DNA of 64,000 nucleotides from Croceivirga radicis. Lineage in GTDB: Bacteria; Bacteroidota; Bacteroidia; Flavobacteriales; Flavobacteriaceae. This document shows positions 17,787-26,747 of this stretch, one piece after another. Below the pieces are notes generated by a model. It was not told the origin of the DNA, did no database searches, and worked only from the letters and a program-made list of their open reading frames with translations. Both the position numbers and the translations under genes were made by a program. Position 1 is the stretch's first letter. Each line of letters starts with the position of its first letter. Where the stretch lies: NCBI RefSeq assembly GCF_002072105.2, contig NZ_MTBC01000004.1, positions 186,001 through 250,000 on the forward strand, given 5' to 3'.

Positions 17787-18705
17787 TTACTTCTTTTGTC
17801 TCCAATTCTGGTTCATAATAATTTATTTTTCTAGTAATGTAGGTATTATCTGGAGTAGTAATTTTTTTAACCCAATTTTTAGGCTCATGATTGTCAAACT
17901 GAAAAACAAATCCTTTAGTAGCAACAGAATTACCTTTTCTAATAGTTGCCTTTTCTAGAATCATATTTTTATTATACGAGTATAAATGACTTTCAGTAGC
18001 CGTAAATTGTGCAGCTTTTTCGTTGAAAACGTAATGAACTTCAGATTTTAACAGTCCTTTGGGGTCATGGACGGTTTCGATCGCGGTTTTTGGGTCTCCA
18101 TCTACAAATTGTTTTTCTAGAACCACCTTCAATTTTTTACCTCCCGCACCTAGTTTATAAGAAGTTCTAGTACTACTTTGTATTATCCCATTTTCAAACT
18201 TGGTAATTGTTTCTTCTCCCTTGTAGGTAGTATTTTCAAAAACTATTTCGTCTACCGCATTTTCATGAGAAGATATAATTTTAATAAGCCTGTCTTCTTT
18301 GTCATAAAAATATTCTTGGGTCTCAAAAAACTCTTTGTCGTAAGAAATAATATGTTCTATAATTTTTAAATTATCCGTAGTATCCCTTTCGTACAGATAG
18401 GCCAGTGAAGAAGCTGTATCTAACCTGTTTTCTTTATAACTTTCGTTTCTTACTTCTATTAGGGTAGATTGGTCAAACTTATAAAGTGTTACATCCCTAT
18501 CCGTATTGTTGTAAACCGTAGTAGACTTTACAAGAAAACCTTCTTTATTAAACTCTAAAATTTCTTTGCCGTAATCTGTTATAATACTACATGTTTTTAC
18601 CTGGCCCTTAAGATCAAAGTCATTAATTGTAAATGTTTTTAATTCTTGAGAAGCAACAAGTTTTGAAACAAACAGTAAACAAAAAAACATGTAATATTTT
18701 ACCAT
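17776..18705 (-). CDS. Secreted protein with YD-like repeats, function unknown
   Basis: 309 residues. A signal peptide (about 1-19, ending LVAS) is followed by repeated short strands of the type YDKEDRLIKI, FNKEGFLVKS and DPKGLLKSEV. These resemble the YD/Rhs-type or MORN-like output found in many Bacteroidota secreted proteins of unknown role. No catalytic motif is seen. It probably resides in the periplasm or at the outer membrane. Its 3' end overlaps the convergent hydrolase gene by 11 bp. Confidence 0.65.
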   Translation of the reverse strand: MVKYYMFFCLLFVSKLVASQELKTFTINDFDLKGQVKTCSIITDYGKEILEFNKEGFLVKSTTVYNNTDRDVTLYKFDQSTLIEVRNESYKENRLDTASSLAYLYERDTTDNLKIIEHIISYDKEFFETQEYFYDKEDRLIKIISSHENAVDEIVFENTTYKGEETITKFENGIIQSSTRTSYKLGAGGKKLKVVLEKQFVDGDPKTAIETVHDPKGLLKSEVHYVFNEKAAQFTATESHLYSYNKNMILEKATIRKGNSVATKGFVFQFDNHEPKNWVKKITTPDNTYITRKINYYEPELETKEVIKG

Positions 18706-18863
18706 AAAACAAAATTACATTCAATTCTTACATAACTAAAATATATATAGATTAATTGAAAAATTTTTTTTCAATTTTAAATTAAAAATATTTAGTTCAA
18801 CTTGATATTCAATCTACTAAAACTGTTTTAACTATTTTAGCCAAAATTTGGATTACACTATTT

Positions 18864-20417
18864 ATGAAAAAACTACTCTTGGCCAGCTCCATATTGGCCT
18901 TTGCTTGCAATTCTTCTCAGCAAGCAGTTACAGACAAAACAACGGCGACCATGGCAAAAGATCCGTCGCCCATTGCTAATACAATAACCGAAGAAGAACT
19001 AAAAAACCATTTGTACACCTATGCTTCAGACGAGTTTGAAGGTCGTGAGACCGGGAAACCAGGTCAGAAGAAGGCTGTAGCCTATTTGGTATCGCAATAC
19101 AAAGAAATGGGAATTCCCGCTCTTAAAGAAGATGGCGACTATTTACAAAAAGTACCGTTAGCCGTTAGTAAATTACCAACTGGTAGTATTGTTGTAAATC
19201 AAAAAGAGTTTGAAATAGGTGAAGATTTTATAACATTTGACAAAGCAGTACTTAACCGTGACAATTTAGTTTATGTGGGTTACGGCATAGATACCGAATC
19301 GTATTCTGATTATGTTGGACTTGATGTAAAAGATAAAATTGTTTTGGTAAAATTTGGAGAGCCCAAAAATTCTGAGAACAATTACATCCTGTCTGGTAAT
19401 ACAGAAAAATCAGAATGGAGCAACATGTCAGAATCTATGGGTCTAAGATTAGAGGCCGCCATTAAAAATGGTGCCGCCGGTATTCTATATTATGATTCTG
19501 CCAATTATGCGCGTTTTAAGCAATACTACAATTACATGAAAACCAATAATAGTGGTAAAATGGAATTGAAAGCTGCCAAAAACGACAACTTCATAATTCT
19601 TTTAAATACGAATCTTGCAAAAAGTATTTTACCCAATATAGAAACAATAGCCGAACCGCAAATTTTAGAAACAAAAATTGATTTGCGCATAAAAAGTGGA
19701 GATGAGGCAGTTGACTCTGAAAATATTGCTGCAATTATAAAAGGAAAAAGCAAACCAAATGAGTATTTGATTTTATCTTCTCACTTAGACCATATAGGAG
19801 TGAGTGCCAATGGCGACATAAATAATGGCGCAGATGACGATGGGTCTGGTACGGTGGCATTATTAGAACTTGCACAAGCTTTTAAAACAGCAGCAGATAA
19901 AGGTGAAGGTCCTGAGCGCTCAATTATTTTTTTACATGTAACAGGCGAAGAAAAAGGATTATTAGGTTCTAAATATTACACAGATCATGAACCACTGGTA
20001 CCCTTAGAAAATACCGTTGCCAACCTAAATATTGATATGATTGGTAGAATTGACCCAAAAAGAACTGGCGATAGAAATTACATTTATTTGATAGGCTCTG
20101 ACAAATTAAGTACGGAATTACATGATTTGTCTGAGGCAACCAATAAAAAGTATACCCAATTAGAGTTGGATTACACTTATAATGATGAAAATGACCCTAA
20201 TCGTTTTTACTACCGAAGTGATCATTATAATTTTGCTAAAAACAACATTCCTATTATCTTTTATTTTAATGGTACCCATGCGGACTATCATAGACCAAGT
20301 GATACCCCAGACAAGATAAATTATGATTTATTGAAGAATAGAACTCAATTGGTATTCTATACCGCTTGGGAAATAGTCAATAGGCCAAACCGTTTAGTGG
20401 TAGATAAAATTGAATAA
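18864..20417 (+). CDS. M28 family metallopeptidase lipoprotein with PA-like insert
   Basis: 517 residues. A lipoprotein signal ends LAFAC, giving lipidated C15. After an N-terminal helix region, a PA-like domain spans about 110-240, then the M28 peptidase domain. The zinc ligands and catalytic Glu are visible: H in SSHLDHIG, D in NNGADDDGSGT, EE in HVTGEEKGLLGS, D in NIDMIG, H in YRSDHYNF. It is probably an outer-membrane or periplasmic aminopeptidase. The gene stands alone with its own terminator directly after it. Confidence 0.85.
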   Translation: MKKLLLASSILAFACNSSQQAVTDKTTATMAKDPSPIANTITEEELKNHLYTYASDEFEGRETGKPGQKKAVAYLVSQYKEMGIPALKEDGDYLQKVPLAVSKLPTGSIVVNQKEFEIGEDFITFDKAVLNRDNLVYVGYGIDTESYSDYVGLDVKDKIVLVKFGEPKNSENNYILSGNTEKSEWSNMSESMGLRLEAAIKNGAAGILYYDSANYARFKQYYNYMKTNNSGKMELKAAKNDNFIILLNTNLAKSILPNIETIAEPQILETKIDLRIKSGDEAVDSENIAAIIKGKSKPNEYLILSSHLDHIGVSANGDINNGADDDGSGTVALLELAQAFKTAADKGEGPERSIIFLHVTGEEKGLLGSKYYTDHEPLVPLENTVANLNIDMIGRIDPKRTGDRNYIYLIGSDKLSTELHDLSEATNKKYTQLELDYTYNDENDPNRFYYRSDHYNFAKNNIPIIFYFNGTHADYHRPSDTPDKINYDLLKNRTQLVFYTAWEIVNRPNRLVVDKIE

Positions 20418-20437
20418 ACTAGTTAAGAAATAAAAAC

Positions 20438-20468
20438 AAAAAAGCCCAACCTAAGTTGGGCTTTTTTT
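20438..20468. terminator. Bidirectional terminator between the M28 peptidase and tRNA-His
   Basis: A perfect stem GCCCAAC-CTAA-GTTGGGC is flanked by A-runs and T-runs, so it can end both the rightward peptidase transcript and the leftward tRNA transcript. Confidence 0.88.
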
Positions 20469-20471
20469 ATG

Positions 20472-20546
20472 GGTGGAAGACCGGGTTCGAACCGGCGACC
20501 TCCGGAACCACAATCCGGCGCTCTAACCAACTGAGCTACAACCACC
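20472..20546 (-). tRNA. tRNA-His (GTG)
   Basis: Read on the minus strand, this folds as a cloverleaf with D-arm GCTC...GAGC, anticodon arm CCGGA-TTGTGGT-TCCGG (anticodon GTG) and T-arm with TTCGAAC. The extra 5' G (position -1), diagnostic for tRNA-His, is encoded. The acceptor stem shows two U-U oppositions at pairs 5-68 and 6-67. The CCA end is not fully encoded. Confidence 0.93.
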
Positions 20547-20602
20547 ATTTAAAGCGGATGCAAAGGTAATTAAATTTTTAAAAATCTATAAAATATTTAC
20601 AG

Positions 20603-20650
20603 GTAATTACACTAAAAAAAATTATTAATTTGATGTTGAAGTAATTACAC
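20603..20650 (+). promoter_or_regulatory. Paired GTAATTAC palindromes before the kinase array
   Basis: The sequence GTAATTACAC occurs twice, at 20603-20612 and 20641-20650. The second copy ends four bases before the first kinase ATG. Its core GTAATTAC is a perfect 8-bp palindrome, and the copies are 38 bases apart. It could be an operator, but AT-rich DNA makes chance repeats possible. Confidence 0.35.
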
Positions 20651-20654
20651 CATA

Positions 20655-22646
20655 ATGACAACTAAAAATAATTTCAAATCAAATTTTAAATATGGGTTTA
20701 TTCTCATAATATATTTTCTAGTTGTCCAAACTTTGGTTGCTCAGGAAAGTATTAATGAATATGATTTTTTTACAGATAATACAAATCAATTAGACCCGAA
20801 ATATATTGATGAACAATACACCAATGTTTACAAACTATTAGAGAAATATCCAGATAGTGCTTACAAAATGGGGTTAAAGCTAATTGATTTAAGCACTAAA
20901 GCCAATTATGCCATTGGTAAGGCCAAAGGAAACGAATTGGCAGGAAGGGCACTTGTTGTTTTAGGTAAATTCAAAGAGGGCCGTAAACATGCGGATATAA
21001 CTTTAAAAATTGCACAGCAAACAAATGCACATCAACTTTTCTTATTTGCTCTAAATATAAAAGGTGCATCTTATTTTAGAAATAAAGAATTTGATAAAGT
21101 TTTTGAAATTAACAGGAAAGGTTATGAATATGCTTTAAAACATAATCTAAAAGATAAGCAGAAGCTCTTTACTATAAATGCTGCCTCCCTTCTATCTCAA
21201 ATAGGAGATACGGACCAAGCCTTACTTTTTTTTAAAGAAAGCCTAGGCTTGTTAGACAATAAAGATGATTATGAACGTGCTCAAGTACGTTATTTTATGA
21301 GTCAATTATACACAAATAAAGACAGCCTAAATCAAGCTAGAGCCTTAGCACTTAAAGCACAAAAATACTTTAGCAATCAGAAAAATGCCATGTGGGAGGC
21401 AAAAACTAGAGTCACCCTATTTGAAATTTTTAGAAAAAAGAAAAAGCTAAAAGAAGCCTTAAATCAAATAAAAATTGCAGATAGTCTTACCAAAGACTTT
21501 AGTGAGAGTAAAGTAAAAATTGACATTGCATTGGCATATGCACTAATCAATTATGATACTTCCAATACAAATTTGGCTTTTGAACAAGCCTTAAAAATAG
21601 AAGAAAGGGCAAAAGCACAAAATTATCATTCGGCATTAATTGAAACTCAGAAATTGCTTTACACGATTTACGAACAAAGAGAACAGTACAAAAACGCCAA
21701 CTCTTATTATAAAAATTTCAATCAACTCCAAGATTCAATAAAAATTCAAGAAAACTCCAATAAATTAAAACTATTACTGGTCCAGAATAATTTAGAAAAA
21801 GAAAAAGAAATTATAGCGTTAGAAACTGCCGGCCGAATTCAAAAAAAAGAGAATCTTAATTATATTTTTCTCTTACTAGTTATAACATTAATTATAATCC
21901 TGGGTATAGTTCGTATAAATAATATCAACCAAAGAAAAGCGAACTTTAAACTAGCCAAACTCAACAATGACAAAGCCAAGATATTTTCAATTATTGGTCA
22001 CGATTTAAAATCTCCTATTGGAACACTGCAACAACTTATGAATTTGTACAATTCTAATACCATTACTGAAAAAGAAATAAAAGAATTTGCACCAGAGTTA
22101 AAACAAAAACTCGATTATAGCGGACAAATACTTAATAACCTTCTGTACTGGTCTAGAACCCAAATGGAAGGTTTAAAAGCTACACCAACAGCATTCTATC
22201 CAACCCAAATAATTGAAAAGTACATTACGAGTTTTAATAAGAGAATAACCGAAAAGAAAATTACCATTCGCATAGAAAACCAACTAACTGAGGAAAAAGT
22301 AATTTTTATTGATGAAAATCATTTTGAAATTATTTTTAGAAACCTATTTACCAATGCCATTAAGTTTACCCCAGAAAATGGAACCGTTACTATTAACCTT
22401 TCTAATTCAGAACAAACGTTTAAACTAATGGTCATGGATACTGGAACTGGTATGAGCCAAAAAAAGGTCAATGAAATATTAAAGGGAGAATATGTTGAAT
22501 CTACATACGGAACCAATAGTGAAAAAGGAACAGGTATAGGCCTAACACTATGCAAAGAACTAATTAAATTAAACAATGGCGAGCTCATTATTGAAAGTTC
22601 CTTAGGAAAAGGAAGTACCTTTAAAGCTATTTTCTATTCTAAGTAG
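20655..22646 (+). CDS. TPR sensor histidine kinase (array member 1)
   Basis: 663 residues. A signal peptide or N-terminal membrane segment (about 12-30) precedes TPR repeats in the periplasm (about 45-370), then a coiled coil, one transmembrane helix (about 402-420) and a cytoplasmic kinase. The H-box IFSIIGHDLKSPIG has the acceptor H449. The ATPase has N-box RNLFTNAIKFT, D-box DTGTGM and G-box GTGIGLTLCKEL, so it looks active. There is no receiver domain and no regulator gene nearby. It is the first of four tandem paralogues, and the next starts 10 bp after its stop. Confidence 0.87.
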   Translation: MTTKNNFKSNFKYGFILIIYFLVVQTLVAQESINEYDFFTDNTNQLDPKYIDEQYTNVYKLLEKYPDSAYKMGLKLIDLSTKANYAIGKAKGNELAGRALVVLGKFKEGRKHADITLKIAQQTNAHQLFLFALNIKGASYFRNKEFDKVFEINRKGYEYALKHNLKDKQKLFTINAASLLSQIGDTDQALLFFKESLGLLDNKDDYERAQVRYFMSQLYTNKDSLNQARALALKAQKYFSNQKNAMWEAKTRVTLFEIFRKKKKLKEALNQIKIADSLTKDFSESKVKIDIALAYALINYDTSNTNLAFEQALKIEERAKAQNYHSALIETQKLLYTIYEQREQYKNANSYYKNFNQLQDSIKIQENSNKLKLLLVQNNLEKEKEIIALETAGRIQKKENLNYIFLLLVITLIIILGIVRINNINQRKANFKLAKLNNDKAKIFSIIGHDLKSPIGTLQQLMNLYNSNTITEKEIKEFAPELKQKLDYSGQILNNLLYWSRTQMEGLKATPTAFYPTQIIEKYITSFNKRITEKKITIRIENQLTEEKVIFIDENHFEIIFRNLFTNAIKFTPENGTVTINLSNSEQTFKLMVMDTGTGMSQKKVNEILKGEYVESTYGTNSEKGTGIGLTLCKELIKLNNGELIIESSLGKGSTFKAIFYSK

Positions 22647-22656
22647 ATTAAAAACT

Positions 22657-24663
22657 ATGTTGTTACGAAATTGCTTTATTCCTTTTACTACTAATAAGCT
22701 ATGGAGAAGAATTGTTTTTACTAATTTTCTTTTAACTTCTTTTTTATTGCTGGGTCAAGAAAAATATAGAGATAGTATAAGATTAAAGTTAAAAAGCATA
22801 GAAGTTACCACTAATGACTCCCTTTATATTAGTACCCTAAATGAATACGCTAGGACTTTTATACAAGAAAACAATGATAGCTTACTGTTTTATGCGGAAT
22901 TGTTAGGTGAAAAAAGTAGGGCATCCCACAACATTCTTGGTCAGGCCATGTCTTTCCTAAATAAGGGTACCGCTTTTGCAACAGTTGGTAAATTTAAAGA
23001 AGCAGAAATAGAATTGACCAAAGCCCTGCGCTTTGGTAAAACAACAAATAACGGTATTATACTTTTAAAAATTTATAATGCAATAGCGTTAAACAATTTT
23101 TTATTAAAAGATTATACCAAAGCTTTTACCTATGCACAAGAAGGGCTATATCTAGCTAAAAAGGAGAATAATAAAGAAATGATTGTTCTTTTCAATATGA
23201 ACATTGGTGCCATATTTGGCATTCTAGAAGACAATGACGTTGCACTACCCTACTTTAAAGAAGCATTAAAATTTGCGGACGAACCCAGCCAAGAGTTTAC
23301 CAAAGCAATGGTAAACACAAATATGGCAAGACTTTATGAAAAAATAGATAGTTTGGAAATAGCTAGCAATATTGTTGACTTGGCAACTTCTACAATGAAG
23401 CAATTAGGCGCAAAATCTTGGCTTAGCTATAATTATATTACTAATGCCCATATAGCTTTAAAAAGAGATAGTTTAGACAAGGCCGCGGATTACCTTGAAA
23501 AGAGCAATAGATTATCTAAAGAATTAGAAGACAATGAACTTCTTGCAGAAAATTACTTAGCGCTATCCCGATTAGCCATCGCAAATAGCCAGCTTTCCAT
23601 AGCCAAAGAACATGCTAAAACAGCCATGGTTTATGCAGAAAGTGCAAATAGCATTGCCAACCGAATTACAGGAGAGAAGCTATTGTATCAAATTGCATTA
23701 GAACAAAATGATACCAAAGCAGCTTTAACGCATTTAGAATCCTATCAAAAACTATCAGAATTACAAATAGAAACCAATGTGCATTCTAAATTGTTATTGT
23801 TAGAAGCAACTAGCAGGTTTCAAAAAGATAAGCAACTTGTAGTAGAAACTAGGACACAGCAAGAGGAAGAGCAAAGCAACACTTTGGTAATAGTTGGCAT
23901 AATACTATTTTGCCTCTTACTTTTATTATTTTTTGGTTTTTGGAACCATAAGAGAAAAATTGAAGAGAACAAAAAGTTAGACCATGTGGTAAACGAAAAG
24001 CAAAAGATTTTTTCAATTATTGGGCATGATCTAACCTCACCTTTGAACACGCTCCAACAGAGCATAGAACTTTATAAATCTAAATATATTACAGAAGAAG
24101 ATTTAAGAAACACGTTGGATAGAATGAAGGGTGGCATAAACCACAGTAGCTTTACCCTTAAGAATATGCAATACTGGGCAAAGTCTCAAATTGGTGAACT
24201 TAAACCAGACCCAACAGAAATAAATCTAGAAGACATCTTATTACAATGTATCTCTCACTTTAAGAGTCAAATAGATGAAAAGAACATTGAACTAGAATAT
24301 GAGTTGGCTAGACATTATGTAGTATTTGACAAAGAACATTTAATTGTAGTATTAGAAAATCTTATTTCTAATGCCATTAAGTTTACCCCTACTTCTGGCA
24401 AAATATCTTTAAAAATAAAAACCAATAATTCTAATGTAATATTTAGCATTTGCGATAAAGGGGTAGGGATCTCCGCGACTACTATAAAAGAAATTAGAGA
24501 AGCAGAAATGGTTAATCCCTATCCTGGAACCAATCTAGAAAAAGGTACGGGTATTGGTTTAAAAACTGCATTGATCTTAATAGACCTAAACAAAACTAAG
24601 TACACAATAGATAGTAAAATTAATAAGGGTACTTGTATTAGTCTACTTTTCAACGCTATTTAA
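22657..24663 (+). CDS. TPR sensor histidine kinase (array member 2)
   Basis: 668 residues with the same plan as its upstream neighbour: N-terminal hydrophobic signal (about 18-34), TPR region (about 60-380), transmembrane helix (about 409-428), kinase core. The acceptor is H457 in IFSIIGHDLTSP; ATPase boxes are ENLISNAIKFT, CDKGVGIS and GTGIGLKTA. The G2 region is followed by LILIDLNKTKY rather than the usual NNG turn, but key residues are present. It is probably active and co-transcribed with member 1 (10-bp gap) and member 3 (49-bp gap). Confidence 0.87.
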   Translation: MLLRNCFIPFTTNKLWRRIVFTNFLLTSFLLLGQEKYRDSIRLKLKSIEVTTNDSLYISTLNEYARTFIQENNDSLLFYAELLGEKSRASHNILGQAMSFLNKGTAFATVGKFKEAEIELTKALRFGKTTNNGIILLKIYNAIALNNFLLKDYTKAFTYAQEGLYLAKKENNKEMIVLFNMNIGAIFGILEDNDVALPYFKEALKFADEPSQEFTKAMVNTNMARLYEKIDSLEIASNIVDLATSTMKQLGAKSWLSYNYITNAHIALKRDSLDKAADYLEKSNRLSKELEDNELLAENYLALSRLAIANSQLSIAKEHAKTAMVYAESANSIANRITGEKLLYQIALEQNDTKAALTHLESYQKLSELQIETNVHSKLLLLEATSRFQKDKQLVVETRTQQEEEQSNTLVIVGIILFCLLLLLFFGFWNHKRKIEENKKLDHVVNEKQKIFSIIGHDLTSPLNTLQQSIELYKSKYITEEDLRNTLDRMKGGINHSSFTLKNMQYWAKSQIGELKPDPTEINLEDILLQCISHFKSQIDEKNIELEYELARHYVVFDKEHLIVVLENLISNAIKFTPTSGKISLKIKTNNSNVIFSICDKGVGISATTIKEIREAEMVNPYPGTNLEKGTGIGLKTALILIDLNKTKYTIDSKINKGTCISLLFNAI

Positions 24664-24712
24664 TTGAATTAAATAAATATGGTAACTTTAAACTAAGTAC
24701 TTATTGCAAGTA

Positions 24713-26617
24713 ATGAATCCAAGTTTTATACTAAAAATTATATGTCTTTATGTTCTTCTTCTATCTGCTCCAATAATGAGCGCTCAAGATAGCAGTGGAT
24801 TAAGAAATGAACCCTATGTAGATTTACTTTTATCCGTTTCTAAAAAATATCGTTTTAGACAACCAGACAGTGTTCTTATTTACGCTCAAAAGGCATTAGG
24901 TATTAGTAAGAAACTCAACTATAAAAAAGGAGAGTTATTGGCCTTAAATGGTATTGCGGGGTATTACACAGATATTGGGGATAATGATAATGCATCTCGC
25001 TATTACAACCGCATCAACGAATTTATAAAACAAGAAAAAGATGATGCGGTAAAGGTAGAATTTTATAAGACGTTTGCCATACAATCTATTATTTCAGGAA
25101 ACGAGGAAAAAGCATTGGAACTGTCCTTTAAGGCAATTAATATTTGCAAAAAAAGAGGGTTCGCGGCAGAAGAAGCAACCATAAGGCATAATTTAGGTTA
25201 TATGTATACGGGTATTGGTATGTATTCTGAAGCAGACGTCCAATACCATCTTGCAGATAGTTTGCATTTAAGTATAAATAATTTTTCTCAAGCAGCTAGA
25301 TCAAAATCCAATATTGCATTGAACGCTTTAAAAGTTGACAATTTTTTAAAAGCCAAAACGTATGCCTTTACAAGTCTTAAACAATTTATTAGCGATAACG
25401 ACCCACTTTGGTCTAGTAGAAGCTATAGAAGTCTTGGCAACTACTATTTTAAAATCAATAGTTTGGACAGTGCTGCTTATTATACCTTTAAATCTGATAG
25501 CATTTTAAAGTTAACCGTTAATCCTTATGATTGGGTATTGGTTGGGAACCTATTAAGTAAGATTAATTTAAAACGTGGCGATTTGGCTTGCGCTACATTT
25601 TATGCAGATTCTACACAAAAACTAGCATCTCAATTAAAAGATACTTCTGGCATTATAGAATCTCTGCAAACAAAATTTAAAATTGCAATGAAAAATAATG
25701 CTACCAAAAAAGCCCTAGAATATAAATTGGAAGCAGAAAAATTGAGTAATAAACTAGATTATAATCGAAGAATAGTAAGACTGGGGTTGATTAAAACTAA
25801 TTTAGACTTAAAAAGCCAAGAAGAATTGATTGCCCTAGAAAACGAAAGAATAAAATCTCAAAACCAATACGTTAAACTAGCTTCTTTTTTTCTTTTAATC
25901 ATAATTATTGGCATAGGAATAATATTCTATAATAAAATCTTAGCTCAACTAAAAAAACAAGAGAACTTGGTTGTGCAGAATACGCAAAAAGCGGAGATGT
26001 TCTCTAAAATTGGAAAAAACCTAGAATCGCCTATCGAAAACCTTAAAGTTTTCTTGTCCAATTCAGAAATGGATAAACTAAATGCAGAACAATTAGAAAA
26101 AACCATCTCTGATTTAAAACAAAAACTAGATAAAAGCGAAACCGAACTCACTACCTTATTACACTGGGCTAAATCTAACTTAGAAAACAATCAAAATACA
26201 TCTGACAAGGTTGAAATAACCTCATTTTTATCAAAAGCTTTAGAAGAATACAGTAAACTACCAGAAAGTATTTCCTTTGAGTTTAAGGTTTTAGCAAACA
26301 ATATAACACTAGAATTAAATAAAAAACATCTAGCACTTGTCATTAAAAACACTTTAAAAATCTTTACTGAAGATGCTTTAACAAGCCAAAAATTAATAAT
26401 AGAACAGCTGGTAGAAAACAACAAACTAACATTAAAATTTTATCTAAAAAATTTAATCAAAAATCATCGGCAAGAAAAAGCAATCAATCAAAAAATACGT
26501 AATTTAGACTTAAATATTATAGGAGATTTAACTACGAAAAACAACGGAGAAATACTTGTAGATTATCATCAAAAAGCACAAATAAAACAGCTTAGATTAA
26601 AATTTCCAATGGTTTAA
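24713..26617 (+). CDS. TPR histidine-kinase-like pseudokinase (array member 3)
   Basis: 634 residues from the ATG at 24713 (an in-frame TTG at 24704 is less likely). A signal peptide (about 1-24, ending IMSAQ), TPR sensor (about 35-370) and transmembrane helix (about 388-407) match its neighbours. The H-box has become MFSKIGKNLESP, with K435 in place of the acceptor histidine. The following helix is kept (LLHWAKSNLENN, cf. LLYWSRTQMEGL in member 1), but the N-, D- and G-boxes of the ATPase are unrecognisable. The frame is intact to the end, so this is a maintained protein with no kinase chemistry, not a fresh pseudogene. Confidence 0.82.
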   Translation: MNPSFILKIICLYVLLLSAPIMSAQDSSGLRNEPYVDLLLSVSKKYRFRQPDSVLIYAQKALGISKKLNYKKGELLALNGIAGYYTDIGDNDNASRYYNRINEFIKQEKDDAVKVEFYKTFAIQSIISGNEEKALELSFKAINICKKRGFAAEEATIRHNLGYMYTGIGMYSEADVQYHLADSLHLSINNFSQAARSKSNIALNALKVDNFLKAKTYAFTSLKQFISDNDPLWSSRSYRSLGNYYFKINSLDSAAYYTFKSDSILKLTVNPYDWVLVGNLLSKINLKRGDLACATFYADSTQKLASQLKDTSGIIESLQTKFKIAMKNNATKKALEYKLEAEKLSNKLDYNRRIVRLGLIKTNLDLKSQEELIALENERIKSQNQYVKLASFFLLIIIIGIGIIFYNKILAQLKKQENLVVQNTQKAEMFSKIGKNLESPIENLKVFLSNSEMDKLNAEQLEKTISDLKQKLDKSETELTTLLHWAKSNLENNQNTSDKVEITSFLSKALEEYSKLPESISFEFKVLANNITLELNKKHLALVIKNTLKIFTEDALTSQKLIIEQLVENNKLTLKFYLKNLIKNHRQEKAINQKIRNLDLNIIGDLTTKNNGEILVDYHQKAQIKQLRLKFPMV

Positions 26618-26716
26618 TCTTCCTGCATTCCATCGATTAAATACTAATATTACCTGTCAAAACACACAAATAATCCAAGTTCACAACATTTATTTTCAAT
26701 ACTTGTATTAGTAAAA

Positions 26717-26724
26717 TAGATTTG
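26717..26724 (+). promoter_or_regulatory. Candidate -7 element for kinase array member 4
   Basis: TAGATTTG matches TAnnTTTG and lies 23 bases before the TTG start at 26748 in a 130-bp gap. No TTG at the normal -33 distance is seen. It suggests that member 4 is transcribed separately. Confidence 0.35.
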
Positions 26725-26747
26725 TTTATGAATTTATTGACCTACAA

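Noticed and set aside
20438-20650. Possible attachment site or integration scar at the tRNA
   Set aside because: There is no direct repeat of the tRNA 3' end and no integrase or phage gene nearby.
24713-26617. Treating the third kinase as a pseudogene
   Set aside because: The frame is full length with no stop or frameshift, so it is listed as a CDS with lost catalytic motifs.
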